Shown here: positions 1 to 6,811 of the stretch, one piece after another
Numbering within the stretch: position 1 is the first letter of the stretch
Layout: each line of letters starts with the position of its first letter
Source: Gemmatimonadota bacterium
GTDB lineage: Bacteria > Gemmatimonadota > Gemmatimonadetes > Gemmatimonadales > Gemmatimonadaceae
Assembly (NCBI GenBank): GCA_947457715.1
Contig: CANGXK010000035.1
Location: forward strand, 1 to 12,206
Direction of reading: 5' to 3'
DNA length: 12,206 bases
The notes under the pieces: model-generated
Told to the model about the DNA's origin: nothing
What the model saw: the letters and a program-made list of their open reading frames with translations, nothing else
Databases searched by the model: none
Program-made: the position numbers and the translations under genes

Positions 1-629
1 CCGGCGTAGATGCTGTAGCTCTTGAACAGCCCGGCCGGCATGGACAGGTTGTTGAAGATGTGCAGGATCGCGACGGTCACGATCGAGGCGATATAAAACC
101 AGAGCGCCACATAGAGGTGACGCTCGCGCCGCTTGATCAGGGTACCGAAGAAGTTCACGGCGAACGCGACCCAGACGACCGCGATGGCGATGTCGATGGG
201 CCATTCGAGCTCGGCGTATTCCTTGGCCTGCGTGAAGCCCAGCGGCAGCGTGAGCGCCGCGCTCACGATGATGGCCTGCCAGCCCCAGAAATGGAAACGG
301 CTGAGCCCATCGGAGAACATGCGCGCTTTCAGCAGCCGCTGCGTGGAGTAGTAGCAGCCGGTGAAGAATGCATTGCCGGCGAAGGCAAAAATCACGGCAT
401 TGGTATGCAACGGGCGCAGGCGCCCGAAGGACAGCCACTCGAGGTTCGTATTGAAGATCGGGTTGGCGAGCTGCAGCGCAATCAGCAACCCGACGAGCAT
501 GCCCACGACGCCCCAGATGAGCGTCGCGAACAGGAACTTTCGGACGATGGCGTCGTCGTATGAAAAGCGGTCAAGCGTGGCGGCCGACGCGCGCGCCGGA
601 ACCGGGGCCACGCTGGGTGCGGGGGTCAT
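1..629 (-). CDS. ccoN: cbb3-type cytochrome c oxidase subunit I, N-terminal part (runs off window)
   Basis: Reading the minus strand from an ATG at 629 gives about 209 residues with no stop before the window edge, so this is the N-terminal part of a longer protein. CcoN is the membrane catalytic subunit of the high-affinity cbb3 (C-family haem-copper) oxidase, reducing O2 at low oxygen. After a short Ala/Pro-rich cytoplasmic head, hydrophobic segments alternate with loops. Typical CcoN signatures are visible: GRLRPLHTNAVIFAF near residue 70, whose His is in the position of the low-spin haem ligand of the family, and KEYAELEWPIDI near residue 137. The stretch HIFNNLSMPAG close to the window edge also fits. 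A GAGG lies 8 nt before the ATG. It could be a CcoN-CcoO fusion, but that part is outside the window. It is divergent from the DUF411 gene; copper handling by that neighbour would suit a copper enzyme. Family call is firm. Confidence 0.9.
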   Translation of the reverse strand, partial: MTPAPSVAPVPARASAATLDRFSYDDAIVRKFLFATLIWGVVGMLVGLLIALQLANPIFNTNLEWLSFGRLRPLHTNAVIFAFAGNAFFTGCYYSTQRLLKARMFSDGLSRFHFWGWQAIIVSAALTLPLGFTQAKEYAELEWPIDIAIAVVWVAFAVNFFGTLIKRRERHLYVALWFYIASIVTVAILHIFNNLSMPAGLFKSYSIYA

Positions 630-681
630 TGAGGTCCTCGGGCAGTACGTGGAAAGGGGGTCATAGGTGGAGAGTCTAGGT

Positions 682-697
682 CGCGAAACGGTTCGCG
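682..697. promoter_or_regulatory. Perfect 6-bp dyad with 4-nt loop in the ccoN/DUF411 divergent region
   Basis: CGCGAA-ACGG-TTCGCG is a perfect inverted repeat between the ccoN start (629) and the DUF411 start (786). Its position about 53 bp upstream of ccoN suits an operator for the minus-strand gene. It is not an FNR box (TTGAT-N4-ATCAA) and I cannot name a regulator. No T-tract follows, so a terminator is unlikely. Confidence 0.4.
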
Positions 698-723
698 CCC
701 GTCAGGCACCTCACGAGATTGCG

Positions 724-738
724 TCGGGGAATCCCCGA
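724..738. promoter_or_regulatory. Perfect 7+1+7 palindrome upstream of the DUF411 promoter
   Basis: TCGGGGA-A-TCCCCGA is a perfect palindrome ending 35 bp upstream of the TATACT box at 774, just upstream of where a -35 element would be. That is a usual place for an activator, or for a MerR/ArsR-like regulator, but the regulator is unknown. The site argues against the ATG at 738 as start of the DUF411 gene, because the site would then be partly coding. Confidence 0.4.
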
Positions 739-773
739 TGGTCGCCATGGAATGCCTGCGACGCCGAATTCGC

Positions 774-779
774 TATACT
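774..779 (+). promoter_or_regulatory. -10-like box TATACT for the DUF411-GNAT unit, probably leaderless
   Basis: TATACT ends 6 nt before the ATG at 786. A sigma70-type promoter starting about 7 nt after the -10 box would begin transcription at or next to the A of that ATG, giving a leaderless mRNA. This agrees with the lack of any Shine-Dalgarno sequence before the ATG. No good -35 hexamer is visible at the usual spacing (AATGCC at 751-756), which fits an activator-dependent promoter. Confidence 0.45.
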
Positions 780-785
780 TCCAGC

Positions 786-1307
786 ATGAGCCAGCATGTG
801 GACTTCCCCCTCCCGCCCAATCGGCGCGCGTTTCTCGCCATCGCGGCCCAGCTCGGCATCGCCTCCTTGGCGGGGCTGGTGGGTGCGCGGGATCTGGTCG
901 CCCAGCCGTCCCCCAAGCGACCCACCATCGTCGCCTTGCCGCCCCTGACGGTTTATAAAGATCCGAACTGCGGCTGCTGCACCGAGTGGGTCGCGCACGT
1001 CCGGAAGGCCGGCTTTGTCGTGACGGTGCGTGACACGGCCGACATGTCCAGCGTGAAGGCCTCCTTTGGGGTCCCCATGGCCCTCGAGTCCTGCCACACG
1101 GCCCGCGTGGGCGCGTACGCCATCGAGGGCCACGTGCCGGCGGATCTCATTCAGAAGCTGCTCCGTGAACAGCCGGTGGCGCGTGGACTTGCTGTTCCAG
1201 GGATGCCGATGGGTTCGCCCGGCATGGAGCAGGGATCGCAGAAGGATGCGTACGACGTCATCCTCTTCGACAAGGCCGGCAAGACCCGGGTGTACGCGTC
1301 GCGGTGA
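786..1307 (+). CDS. Tat-exported DUF411 family metal-binding protein
   Basis: A 173-residue member of the DUF411 family, small proteins often found near copper and other metal-handling genes and thought to bind metal. The N-terminus carries a twin-arginine motif RRAFLA (residues 13-18) followed by a hydrophobic stretch to about residue 35 and Val-Ala-Gln at 38-40, so it should be exported folded, by Tat, to the periplasm. The mature domain has CGCC (62-65), ESCHTA (101-106), IEGHVP (113-118) and GMPMGSPGME (139-148), the conserved metal-ligand and signature positions of the family. I chose ATG 786 rather than the in-frame ATG 738 because the Tat motif then sits near the N-terminus and a -10 box and palindrome lie between the two. 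Its stop overlaps the next start (GTGA). Divergence from ccoN suggests a role in copper supply or defence. Family firm, function inferred. Confidence 0.9.
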   Translation: MSQHVDFPLPPNRRAFLAIAAQLGIASLAGLVGARDLVAQPSPKRPTIVALPPLTVYKDPNCGCCTEWVAHVRKAGFVVTVRDTADMSSVKASFGVPMALESCHTARVGAYAIEGHVPADLIQKLLREQPVARGLAVPGMPMGSPGMEQGSQKDAYDVILFDKAGKTRVYASR

Positions 1308-1822
1308 CGGCCTCCGCGGCAGTGGACAGCTCGGCGTGGCCCCTTCGGGTCGAGCATGCCTCCGACGACGACGTGCCCAATATCGTGGCCCTCAACAACA
1401 TGTTCGCGCCCGACGGCCTCACGCTCCACCGGAGCGAAGCGTTCGTCGTGAGCCACCTGCAGGACTATCAGGTGGTCCGCGCCTCCGATGGGCAGTTGCT
1501 GGGACAAGTCGCGCTCGACGAGTATTCGCCGTCACTCGTCGAGATCGTCTCCCTCGCGGTCGCCCCCGACGCCCAAGGGCACGGCCTCGGGCAGCGGCTG
1601 ATCACCGCCGCCGAAAAGCTGGCGCGGGAGCGCGGCTATCCTGAGGTGTTCGCCATTTCGCTCGCGGAGCCGCTCTTTCTGCGCATGGGGTTTCACGAGT
1701 CGACGATTCTGCGCTATCCCGAGAAGATCGCGCGTTACCGGGCCATCTCGCGCTCGGAGCTCTCCATTGGCCGGAAGTTCTGCTTTGCCAAGCCGCTGAC
1801 ACTGACTCCCACGGCTGGCTGA
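1304..1822 (+). CDS. GNAT family N-acetyltransferase (ArgA C-domain-like)
   Basis: A 172-residue single-domain acetyltransferase expected to move acetyl from acetyl-CoA to an amine in the cytoplasm. The acetyl-CoA loop of motif A is VAPDAQGHGLGQRL (86-99), matching Q/R-x-x-G-x-G. It is preceded by the beta4 strand VEIVSLAV and followed by the beta5/alpha4 part ending LFLRMGFHES (124-133). The arrangement resembles stand-alone N-acetylglutamate-synthase-like GNATs, so an amino-acid substrate is possible but unproven. It starts with GTG at 1304, overlapping the DUF411 stop by 4 nt, so the two are translationally coupled. Its last 88 bp overlap the 3' end of olsA on the other strand. No functional link with DUF411 is established. 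Confidence 0.85.
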   Translation: MTASAAVDSSAWPLRVEHASDDDVPNIVALNNMFAPDGLTLHRSEAFVVSHLQDYQVVRASDGQLLGQVALDEYSPSLVEIVSLAVAPDAQGHGLGQRLITAAEKLARERGYPEVFAISLAEPLFLRMGFHESTILRYPEKIARYRAISRSELSIGRKFCFAKPLTLTPTAG

Positions 1823-2511
1823 AGGATTCGTTGTCGTCGCGCGCCGACGATTGCGTCGCGCGCCGCTGCGCTTCGCACCTTGCGGGTCGGACCGGCCGCG
1901 ATCGGCGCCAGCACGTGAATCACGAAGGTCGCCTCACGCAGGGCCGCGACGCGCGGAAGGTGCGACAGGAGTGTTTCCTCGCCCACCCAGCAGAGCGTCT
2001 CGCCCTGACCGTCGGCTGCCTGCGTCGAGAGCGCGATCGGCACGACCGGCACACCGGCGAGGACCGCCGCTTCGACGAGTGATGAGCGGAACGGCAGCAC
2101 GTCGCGCCCGATACTTGTCGTTCCCTCAGGGAACAGGACGACTGGCGTGTTACGTTGGAGCGCCTCGCGCAGTACGGCCACGGCGCGGGGCAGGTCTCGC
2201 TTGCGACGCCGGTCAATCCAGACGACGTCGAGCGCGTCACCGAGGGCGCCGATGAACGGCCAGCGGCGCACGTCGTCCTTCGCCACAAAGGTGCAATCGT
2301 AGTGAGCGACCATCGCGACGATATCGATCCAAGAGAGATGATTGGCCACCAGGAGCGCCGGCCCCGGTGCCAACCGCCCCTCGGTCTGGACGTCGATCGC
2401 GAACAGTCGCAGCACACCACGGCAGAGCCAGCGAACGCCGCAGCGCACCAGCCGCCGCCGTGGTGCTCCGACCGCTGGCCGCGCGATGGGTCGCATCATC
2501 AGGTGCCTCAT
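1735..2511 (-). CDS. olsA: Lyso-ornithine lipid O-acyltransferase / PlsC-type acyltransferase
   Basis: A 258-residue PlsC-family acyltransferase. It has the HX4D motif as NHLSWID (57-63, His58 and Asp63) and FPEGTTS (127-133), the acceptor-phosphate or polar-group binding block, plus the usual region between them (ALGDALDVVWIDR around 89-101). It should act at the cytoplasmic membrane using acyl-ACP or acyl-CoA. Next to olsB the likely reaction is O-acylation of lyso-ornithine lipid; ordinary lysophosphatidate acylation is the alternative. The start is ATG 2511, which overlaps the olsB stop as ATGA. An open frame extends further upstream to 2670 but lies inside olsB. The last 28 residues (QPAVGVSVSG onward) are encoded antisense to the GNAT gene and look like a non-family tail. 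Family firm; OlsA assignment rests on context. Confidence 0.85.
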   Translation of the reverse strand: MRHLMMRPIARPAVGAPRRRLVRCGVRWLCRGVLRLFAIDVQTEGRLAPGPALLVANHLSWIDIVAMVAHYDCTFVAKDDVRRWPFIGALGDALDVVWIDRRRKRDLPRAVAVLREALQRNTPVVLFPEGTTSIGRDVLPFRSSLVEAAVLAGVPVVPIALSTQAADGQGETLCWVGEETLLSHLPRVAALREATFVIHVLAPIAAGPTRKVRSAAARDAIVGARRQRILQPAVGVSVSGLAKQNFRPMESSEREMAR

Positions 2512-3386
2512 CCAAAGAGCGAGGCGTAGCTCCGCGAGTCCATATCGTGAATATCCAGCAGGACGAGGAAGTCGGTGGTCCCGAAGGCCCGATCCAGTGC
2601 CGGTGCCCCGCAAACCTTCGCGCCGAGCGACAGATAGCCCTCGAAGAGCGGCGGCAGTGCGGCGCTGCACGCGGCCGCATCGATCAGGGGTCTGGCACGA
2701 CCGTCGTCCGGTAGCGCTCGGGCGGCCGGACGTGGGTGCACGAGAATCCGGTCATGCATCGCATGACGCGCGTGGAGTGCACGCCACGCGTCGCTCACCG
2801 GTTCGGCTGCGACGCCCGGTAGCGAGCAGCATCCGAACACATAGCGTTTTTCGTTCCATTGCAGATAGCGCGCGATGCCCTTCCAGAGCAGGCGCAGCAC
2901 GCGTCCCGACCGATGCGCCGGATCGACACAGGCTCGGCCGACTTCGATGGCGCCCATGAGCAGGCTTCCCGGTACCCCTCCCAATTCGAACAGGGTCGCG
3001 CTGTAGAACCCGTAACGCGTGGCGGCCATGACTGCGGTTTGCAGCCGATAGGTGCCGACCACCGCCCCAGTGCTGCGTTCGCAGATCATGAGGTGGTGGA
3101 ACCAAGGATCCCGTTCGTCGGCCTCACGCGACGCGGCGCTGGCATCCGGACGGCCTTCCCCCAGTTCCTTGCAGAAGACGTCATATCGGAGGGCCTGAAC
3201 GGCGTGCAGATCCTGGCGGGACCAGGCAAAGCGAAGCACGTAGTTCCCGGTCTCGACAATACCCTGTGGAATGCCATCCACATGGTGGGGGAAAACGTCC
3301 GCCTCGGTCGGAGCGTGAGCCGACGGGCTGTCGGCCAGTGGCGTCAGGTAGGGAGCAATCGACGCATCCACAGCGCGAGCGAGCAT
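2508..3386 (-). CDS. olsB: OlsB-like N-acyltransferase (lyso-ornithine lipid synthesis)
   Basis: A 292-residue GNAT-fold acyltransferase of the OlsB/hemolysin-like type. OlsB transfers a 3-hydroxyacyl chain from acyl-ACP to the alpha-amine of ornithine, making lyso-ornithine lipid. Recognisable blocks in order are LRYDVFCKELG (66-76), DPWFHHLMICE (93-103), EVGRACVDPAHRSG (148-161) with LLWKGIARYL following, GAKVCGAPA (255-263) and FGTTDFLVLLD (268-278). All are in the family's order and the length is normal. About 45 residues at the N-terminus are poorly structured. The ATG at 3386 has a GGAG 5 nt upstream. The olsA start overlaps its stop by 4 nt, so the two acylation steps are coupled. The amino acid could be something other than ornithine (glycine and lysine lipids use related enzymes), which the sequence alone does not decide. 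Confidence 0.85.
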   Translation of the reverse strand: MLARAVDASIAPYLTPLADSPSAHAPTEADVFPHHVDGIPQGIVETGNYVLRFAWSRQDLHAVQALRYDVFCKELGEGRPDASAASREADERDPWFHHLMICERSTGAVVGTYRLQTAVMAATRYGFYSATLFELGGVPGSLLMGAIEVGRACVDPAHRSGRVLRLLWKGIARYLQWNEKRYVFGCCSLPGVAAEPVSDAWRALHARHAMHDRILVHPRPAARALPDDGRARPLIDAAACSAALPPLFEGYLSLGAKVCGAPALDRAFGTTDFLVLLDIHDMDSRSYASLFG

Positions 3387-3461
3387 AGTGACTCCATTGG
3401 TCGGTGATGTCCGACGCCGACGGTCCGGACGGATGAACGTCGGGATGGATCGTCACGGTTC

Positions 3462-3476
3462 GGTCGTCGAACGACC
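3462..3476. promoter_or_regulatory. Perfect dyad GGTCGT-CGA-ACGACC in olsB/esterase divergent region
   Basis: The 169-bp divergent gap between olsB (start 3386) and the esterase (start 3556) holds this perfect 6+3+6 inverted repeat. A second palindrome, ACCGATCGGT, follows immediately at 3477-3486, and GTCCGGAC lies at 3423-3430. Such clustering suggests operator sites, but GC-rich DNA yields short palindromes by chance. No convincing -35/-10 pair is visible for the plus-strand operon. Confidence 0.3.
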
Positions 3477-3555
3477 ACCGATCGGTCACTGCCCGGCAAC
3501 GGTCCCGGCATCCTCCACTGGCCCCGACGCGTCACAGGGGTCAGCTTTCCCACGC

Positions 3556-4320
3556 ATGTCCCCACCGTTCGTTGACCCCTCGCTGCCCAAACGTACCGAT
3601 CGCTGGCGCAGCCCCGCGCTCGGCCTCGACATGCCGATCGTTTCCTACGGGTGGCGTGGCCAGCCGATTCTGCTTTTCCCGACGGCGGCCGCCGACTTTC
3701 TGGAGAACGAGCGCTTCTGGCTGATCAAGGCGATCGAGCCGCTGCTCATGCAGGGACGCATCCGCGTCTTCTCGATCGACAGCATCAACAAGCTCGCGTG
3801 GATGGACCGCAGCTTGCCGGTGCCGGAAGCGGGCCGGCGTCAGGCGCTGTATTCGCGCTACATCGAAGACGAAGTCGTGCCGTACATCCGGCATATCTGC
3901 GGCGACGGTCAGGCGCGCACCATCACCACCGGCGCGAGCTTCGGCTGCTTTCACGCGGCGAATGCGCTGTTCCGTCGTCCCGATCTCTTCGGTGGGCTGG
4001 TCGGCATGAGCGGCTTCTACGATCTGTCGCCGAGCTATTTCAAGGGCTACACCGACGACAACTGCTATTTCAACAATCCGATGTGGTACGTCGCGAACAT
4101 GGAGGGTGGTGCCCTCGACACGCTGCGGCATCACACCCGGATCGCGATTGTGGCGGGACAGGGGGCGTACGAGAAGCCCGAGGCGACGCGCGATTTTCAC
4201 GATCTGCTCGACCGCAAGCAGATCGGTCACATTTTCGACCTGTGGGGGCATGACGTGAACCACGACTGGCCGTGGTGGCGCAAGATGCTGCCGCACTATC
4301 TGGAGCGACTCGGATGCTGA
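3556..4320 (+). CDS. Alpha/beta-hydrolase fold esterase (putative esterase family)
   Basis: A 254-residue cytoplasmic-looking serine hydrolase with no signal peptide. The nucleophile elbow is GASFG (126-130, Ser128), preceded by YIRHICGDGQARTITT. The catalytic His is in LWGHDVNHDWPWWRKMLP (His232 or His236), a pattern typical of the esterase-D/enterochelin-esterase-like branch, where the His lies in a GHDxxHDW block near the C-terminus. The N-terminal strand ILLFPT (39-43 region) supplies the oxyanion side. ATG 3556 was chosen because the open frame upstream to 3388 has no family-like sequence and covers the dyads. Its stop overlaps the dipeptidase start, making it the first gene of a five-gene run. 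Substrate unknown; esters or peptides of a scavenged compound are plausible. An AGGGG about 16 nt upstream is a poor ribosome site. Confidence 0.85.
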   Translation: MSPPFVDPSLPKRTDRWRSPALGLDMPIVSYGWRGQPILLFPTAAADFLENERFWLIKAIEPLLMQGRIRVFSIDSINKLAWMDRSLPVPEAGRRQALYSRYIEDEVVPYIRHICGDGQARTITTGASFGCFHAANALFRRPDLFGGLVGMSGFYDLSPSYFKGYTDDNCYFNNPMWYVANMEGGALDTLRHHTRIAIVAGQGAYEKPEATRDFHDLLDRKQIGHIFDLWGHDVNHDWPWWRKMLPHYLERLGC

Positions 4321-5642
4321 TGAACAACAGTCGTGCGTTTTGGGTAGTGGGTTTGGGGTTGGCGATGGGCATGCCCATGGCGGCTACGGCACAGGTGGCC
4401 GCGAAGAAGCCGGTCGCGACGGCCGTATCGATGAAGGACGCGTCGCTTGACGCGCGCATCGCGTACGTGCGCAAGCTGCTGCGCAACACGCCATTGGTGG
4501 ACGGGCACAACGATCTGCCGTGGGCGATGCGCGAGGCGGCCAAGGATCCGCTCGATGTCGTGGCGTATGATCTCCGCCGCAAGACCGCCGGCATGACCGA
4601 CATTGCGCGCCTGCGCAAAGGCATGGTGGGCGGACAGTTCTGGTCGGTGTACATCCCCGGCGAAGTGCGTGACTCGGGCTACGCACGCATTCAGCTCGAG
4701 CAGATCGACATCGCCAAGCGCACCATTGCGCGTTATCCCGATGTGTTCGTGCCGGCGTTCACCGCGGCCGACGTGCGGGCCGCGTATGCGCAGGGGAAGA
4801 TCGGTTCGCTGCTGGGCATGGAAGGCGGACACGCCATCGAGAATTCGCTGGGCGCGTTGCGCTCGTACTACGAACTCGGCGCGCGCTATATGACGCTCAC
4901 GCACAACGTGACGCTCGATTGGGCCGACGCCGCGAACGATGTGCCGCGCAACAACGGACTCTCCGCGTTCGGCAAGGAAGTGGTGCGCGAGATGAACCGG
5001 CTCGGCATGATCGTCGACCTGGCGCATACGTCGCCGGCCGTGATGAGCCAAGCGCTGTCGGTTACCGAAGCACCGGTGATCTGGTCGCATGCCGCCGCCC
5101 GCGGCGTGACTGATGTGCCGCGCAACGTGCCCGATTCGATTCTCGCCCGCCTGCCGAAGAACGGCGGCGTGCTGATGATGACGTTCGTGCCGGGTTTTGT
5201 CTCGCAGACGGTCGCCAACTACGGGGCGCAGGTTACCGCGGTACGCGATTCGATCGCGAAGCGTTTCCCGGACAACAACGACGCGCAGTTCAAGGCGGTG
5301 GCGGCGTGGCGCGAAACGCACCCCACGCCGATGGCCACGATCAACGATGTGGCCGACCATCTCGATCACATCAAGAAGATTGCCGGCGCGGCGCACGTGG
5401 GCATCGGCGGTGATTTCGACGGCATCACGGAAACCGTGCAGGGGCTCGAAGATGTCTCGACGTATCCGACGCTTTTCGCTGAGCTGGTGAAGCGCGGCTG
5501 GACCGACACGGAACTGAAAGGCCTCGCCGGCGAGAATGTGTTGCGCGCGCTCAGGGGCGCCGAAACGGTGTCGGCGCTGCTACGCAAATCGCGTCCCGCT
5601 TCCACAAAGACCATCCAACAACTCGACGGACGCCGCCCATGA
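4314..5642 (+). CDS. Exported membrane dipeptidase, peptidase family M19
   Basis: A 442-residue zinc dipeptidase of the renal-dipeptidase family, which cleaves dipeptides including those with a D-amino acid at the C-terminus. A Sec-type signal peptide is visible (FWVVGLGLAMGMPMAATA, cleavage about residue 26/27). The complete binuclear metal site of the family is present: His65 and Asp67 in DGHNDLPW, Glu170 in GMEGGH, His238 in DLAHTS and His259 in WSHAAA, with Asp367 in GIGGDFDG. So it should be active in the periplasm or on the surface. Two starts are possible, ATG 4314 and ATG 4320; I chose 4314 because a GGAG at 4302-4305 is 8 nt upstream. Either overlaps the esterase stop. Its own stop overlaps the SDR start as ATGA. 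Likely roles are breakdown of external or peptidoglycan-derived dipeptides. Confidence 0.92.
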   Translation: MLMNNSRAFWVVGLGLAMGMPMAATAQVAAKKPVATAVSMKDASLDARIAYVRKLLRNTPLVDGHNDLPWAMREAAKDPLDVVAYDLRRKTAGMTDIARLRKGMVGGQFWSVYIPGEVRDSGYARIQLEQIDIAKRTIARYPDVFVPAFTAADVRAAYAQGKIGSLLGMEGGHAIENSLGALRSYYELGARYMTLTHNVTLDWADAANDVPRNNGLSAFGKEVVREMNRLGMIVDLAHTSPAVMSQALSVTEAPVIWSHAAARGVTDVPRNVPDSILARLPKNGGVLMMTFVPGFVSQTVANYGAQVTAVRDSIAKRFPDNNDAQFKAVAAWRETHPTPMATINDVADHLDHIKKIAGAAHVGIGGDFDGITETVQGLEDVSTYPTLFAELVKRGWTDTELKGLAGENVLRALRGAETVSALLRKSRPASTKTIQQLDGRRP

Positions 5643-6811
5643 GCCTCGATCGCCGCACTTTTGTGAAGCACTCTGCGCTGCTCGGTGGCGCGGTTGGTCT
5701 GGGTTTGCCCGCGGCCGCCCACGCCTTCACGGCGGATGGCGTGCGCCCGTTGCTCTATCGCCCGGAAACGGGCGAGGCGCAGCCCAAGCCGTTACGCATT
5801 CTCATTTTGGGCGGCACGGGATTCATCGGGCCGAATCAGGTGGAATACGCGCTGGCGCGGAAGCACAACGTCACGCTGTTCAACCGCGGCAAGACCAACG
5901 CGACGCTGTTTCCGAAGGTCCCGCGCATCATCGGCGATCGCAACGTGGCGGGCGGTCACGATGGACTGAAGAAGGGCACGTGGGATGTCGTGATCGACAA
6001 TCCGACGCGCAATCCGCAGTGGGTGCGTGATGCCGGTGCGGCCCTCAAGGGACGCGTGGGGCAGTACATCTTCGTGTCGACGATCTCGGTGTTCAGTGAC
6101 TACTCGAAGCCGGGCATGGACGAGAACGGCCAGCTGAACACACCGGGTGATCCGTCGGTGTGGGCCAGCAACGACGGGGCGCACTACGGTCCGAACAAGG
6201 TGCAGTGCGAGATCGATGCGAAGGCGCAGTTGGGCGAGGACAAGGTCACCATCGTGCGCCCCGGTTTGATCGTGGGCCCTGGTGACCTGAGTGATCGCTT
6301 CTCGTACTGGCCGGTGCGCATTCAGAAGGGCGGCGAACTGCTCGCGCCCGGCACCCCCAACGATCCGGTGCAGTATGTCGACGTGCACGATCTCAGCGAG
6401 TGGATCGTGCGGACCGGCGAGACCCACACGCTGGGCACCTTCAACGCCACGGGGCCGAAGTCGCCGACCACCATCGCCGAGATGCTGTACGGCATCAAGG
6501 CCGTGACCACGAGCGACGCGCGGTTCACCTGGGTGCCGGCCGAGTTCCTGGCGGAACAGCAGGTGCGCGCCTGGAGCGACATGCCGGTGTGGCAACCGGC
6601 GTTTGGCCGAACGGCCGGCTTCATGGCGGTGAACTGTCAGAAGGCGTATGCGGCAGGCCTCACATTCCGTCCGCTGGCCGAGACCGCGAAGTCGACGCTC
6701 GACTGGTACATGACACGTCCGGCGGCCGAGCAGGAGAAGGCGCGGGCAGGTATCGCACCGGAGAAGGAGAAGGCGGTGCTGGCGGCGTGGCACGCCAAGG
6801 TCGGCACGTGA
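5639..6811 (+). CDS. Tat-exported NAD-dependent epimerase/dehydratase-like extended SDR
   Basis: A 390-residue protein with a clear Tat signal: RRTFVK (5-10), hydrophobic region, cleavage near AHA (27-29). Then follows a Rossmann domain with LGGTGFIG (57-64) binding NAD(P), an acidic/basic loop FNRGKTN, and the catalytic set of extended SDRs: VSTIS (147-151), Tyr183 and Lys187 in YGPNK. The second half (IVRPGLIVGP, YVDVHDLSEW, FNATGP) is the substrate-binding part of the epimerase family. The Tat route fits export of a cofactor-loaded folded enzyme. The gene overlaps the dipeptidase stop (ATGA) and the next start (GTGA). Oxidoreductases with such leaders may keep cofactor tightly bound, because NAD is scarce outside the cytoplasm. 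Substrate unknown; a sugar or sugar acid is likely by family. Confidence 0.88.
   Translation: MSLDRRTFVKHSALLGGAVGLGLPAAAHAFTADGVRPLLYRPETGEAQPKPLRILILGGTGFIGPNQVEYALARKHNVTLFNRGKTNATLFPKVPRIIGDRNVAGGHDGLKKGTWDVVIDNPTRNPQWVRDAGAALKGRVGQYIFVSTISVFSDYSKPGMDENGQLNTPGDPSVWASNDGAHYGPNKVQCEIDAKAQLGEDKVTIVRPGLIVGPGDLSDRFSYWPVRIQKGGELLAPGTPNDPVQYVDVHDLSEWIVRTGETHTLGTFNATGPKSPTTIAEMLYGIKAVTTSDARFTWVPAEFLAEQQVRAWSDMPVWQPAFGRTAGFMAVNCQKAYAAGLTFRPLAETAKSTLDWYMTRPAAEQEKARAGIAPEKEKAVLAAWHAKVGT

Noticed and set aside
60..666. Plus-strand open frames opposite the first gene
   Set aside because: They lie antisense to a clear CcoN reading frame, have low-complexity charged sequences and no family resemblance.
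738..785. Upstream ATG 738 as start of the DUF411 gene
   Set aside because: It would place 16 unrelated residues before the Tat signal and make the palindrome edge and -10 box coding.
2512..2670. Upstream extension of olsA
   Set aside because: It lies inside olsB in another frame; the ATGA overlap at 2511 gives a normal-length PlsC protein.
3388..3555. 56-residue N-terminal extension of the esterase
   Set aside because: The extension is not family-like, covers the dyads of the divergent promoter region, and would start almost on top of the olsB start.
5792..6793. Long minus-strand open frame (333 codons) opposite the SDR, and a similar one at 4296-5396
   Set aside because: Rich in His, Arg and Ala as expected for the antisense of GC-rich genes; the plus strand carries clear catalytic motifs.
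6400..6807. Open frame extending the mini-SDR upstream to 6400
   Set aside because: That part is a shadow of the full-length SDR; protein-family similarity begins only after GTG 6808.
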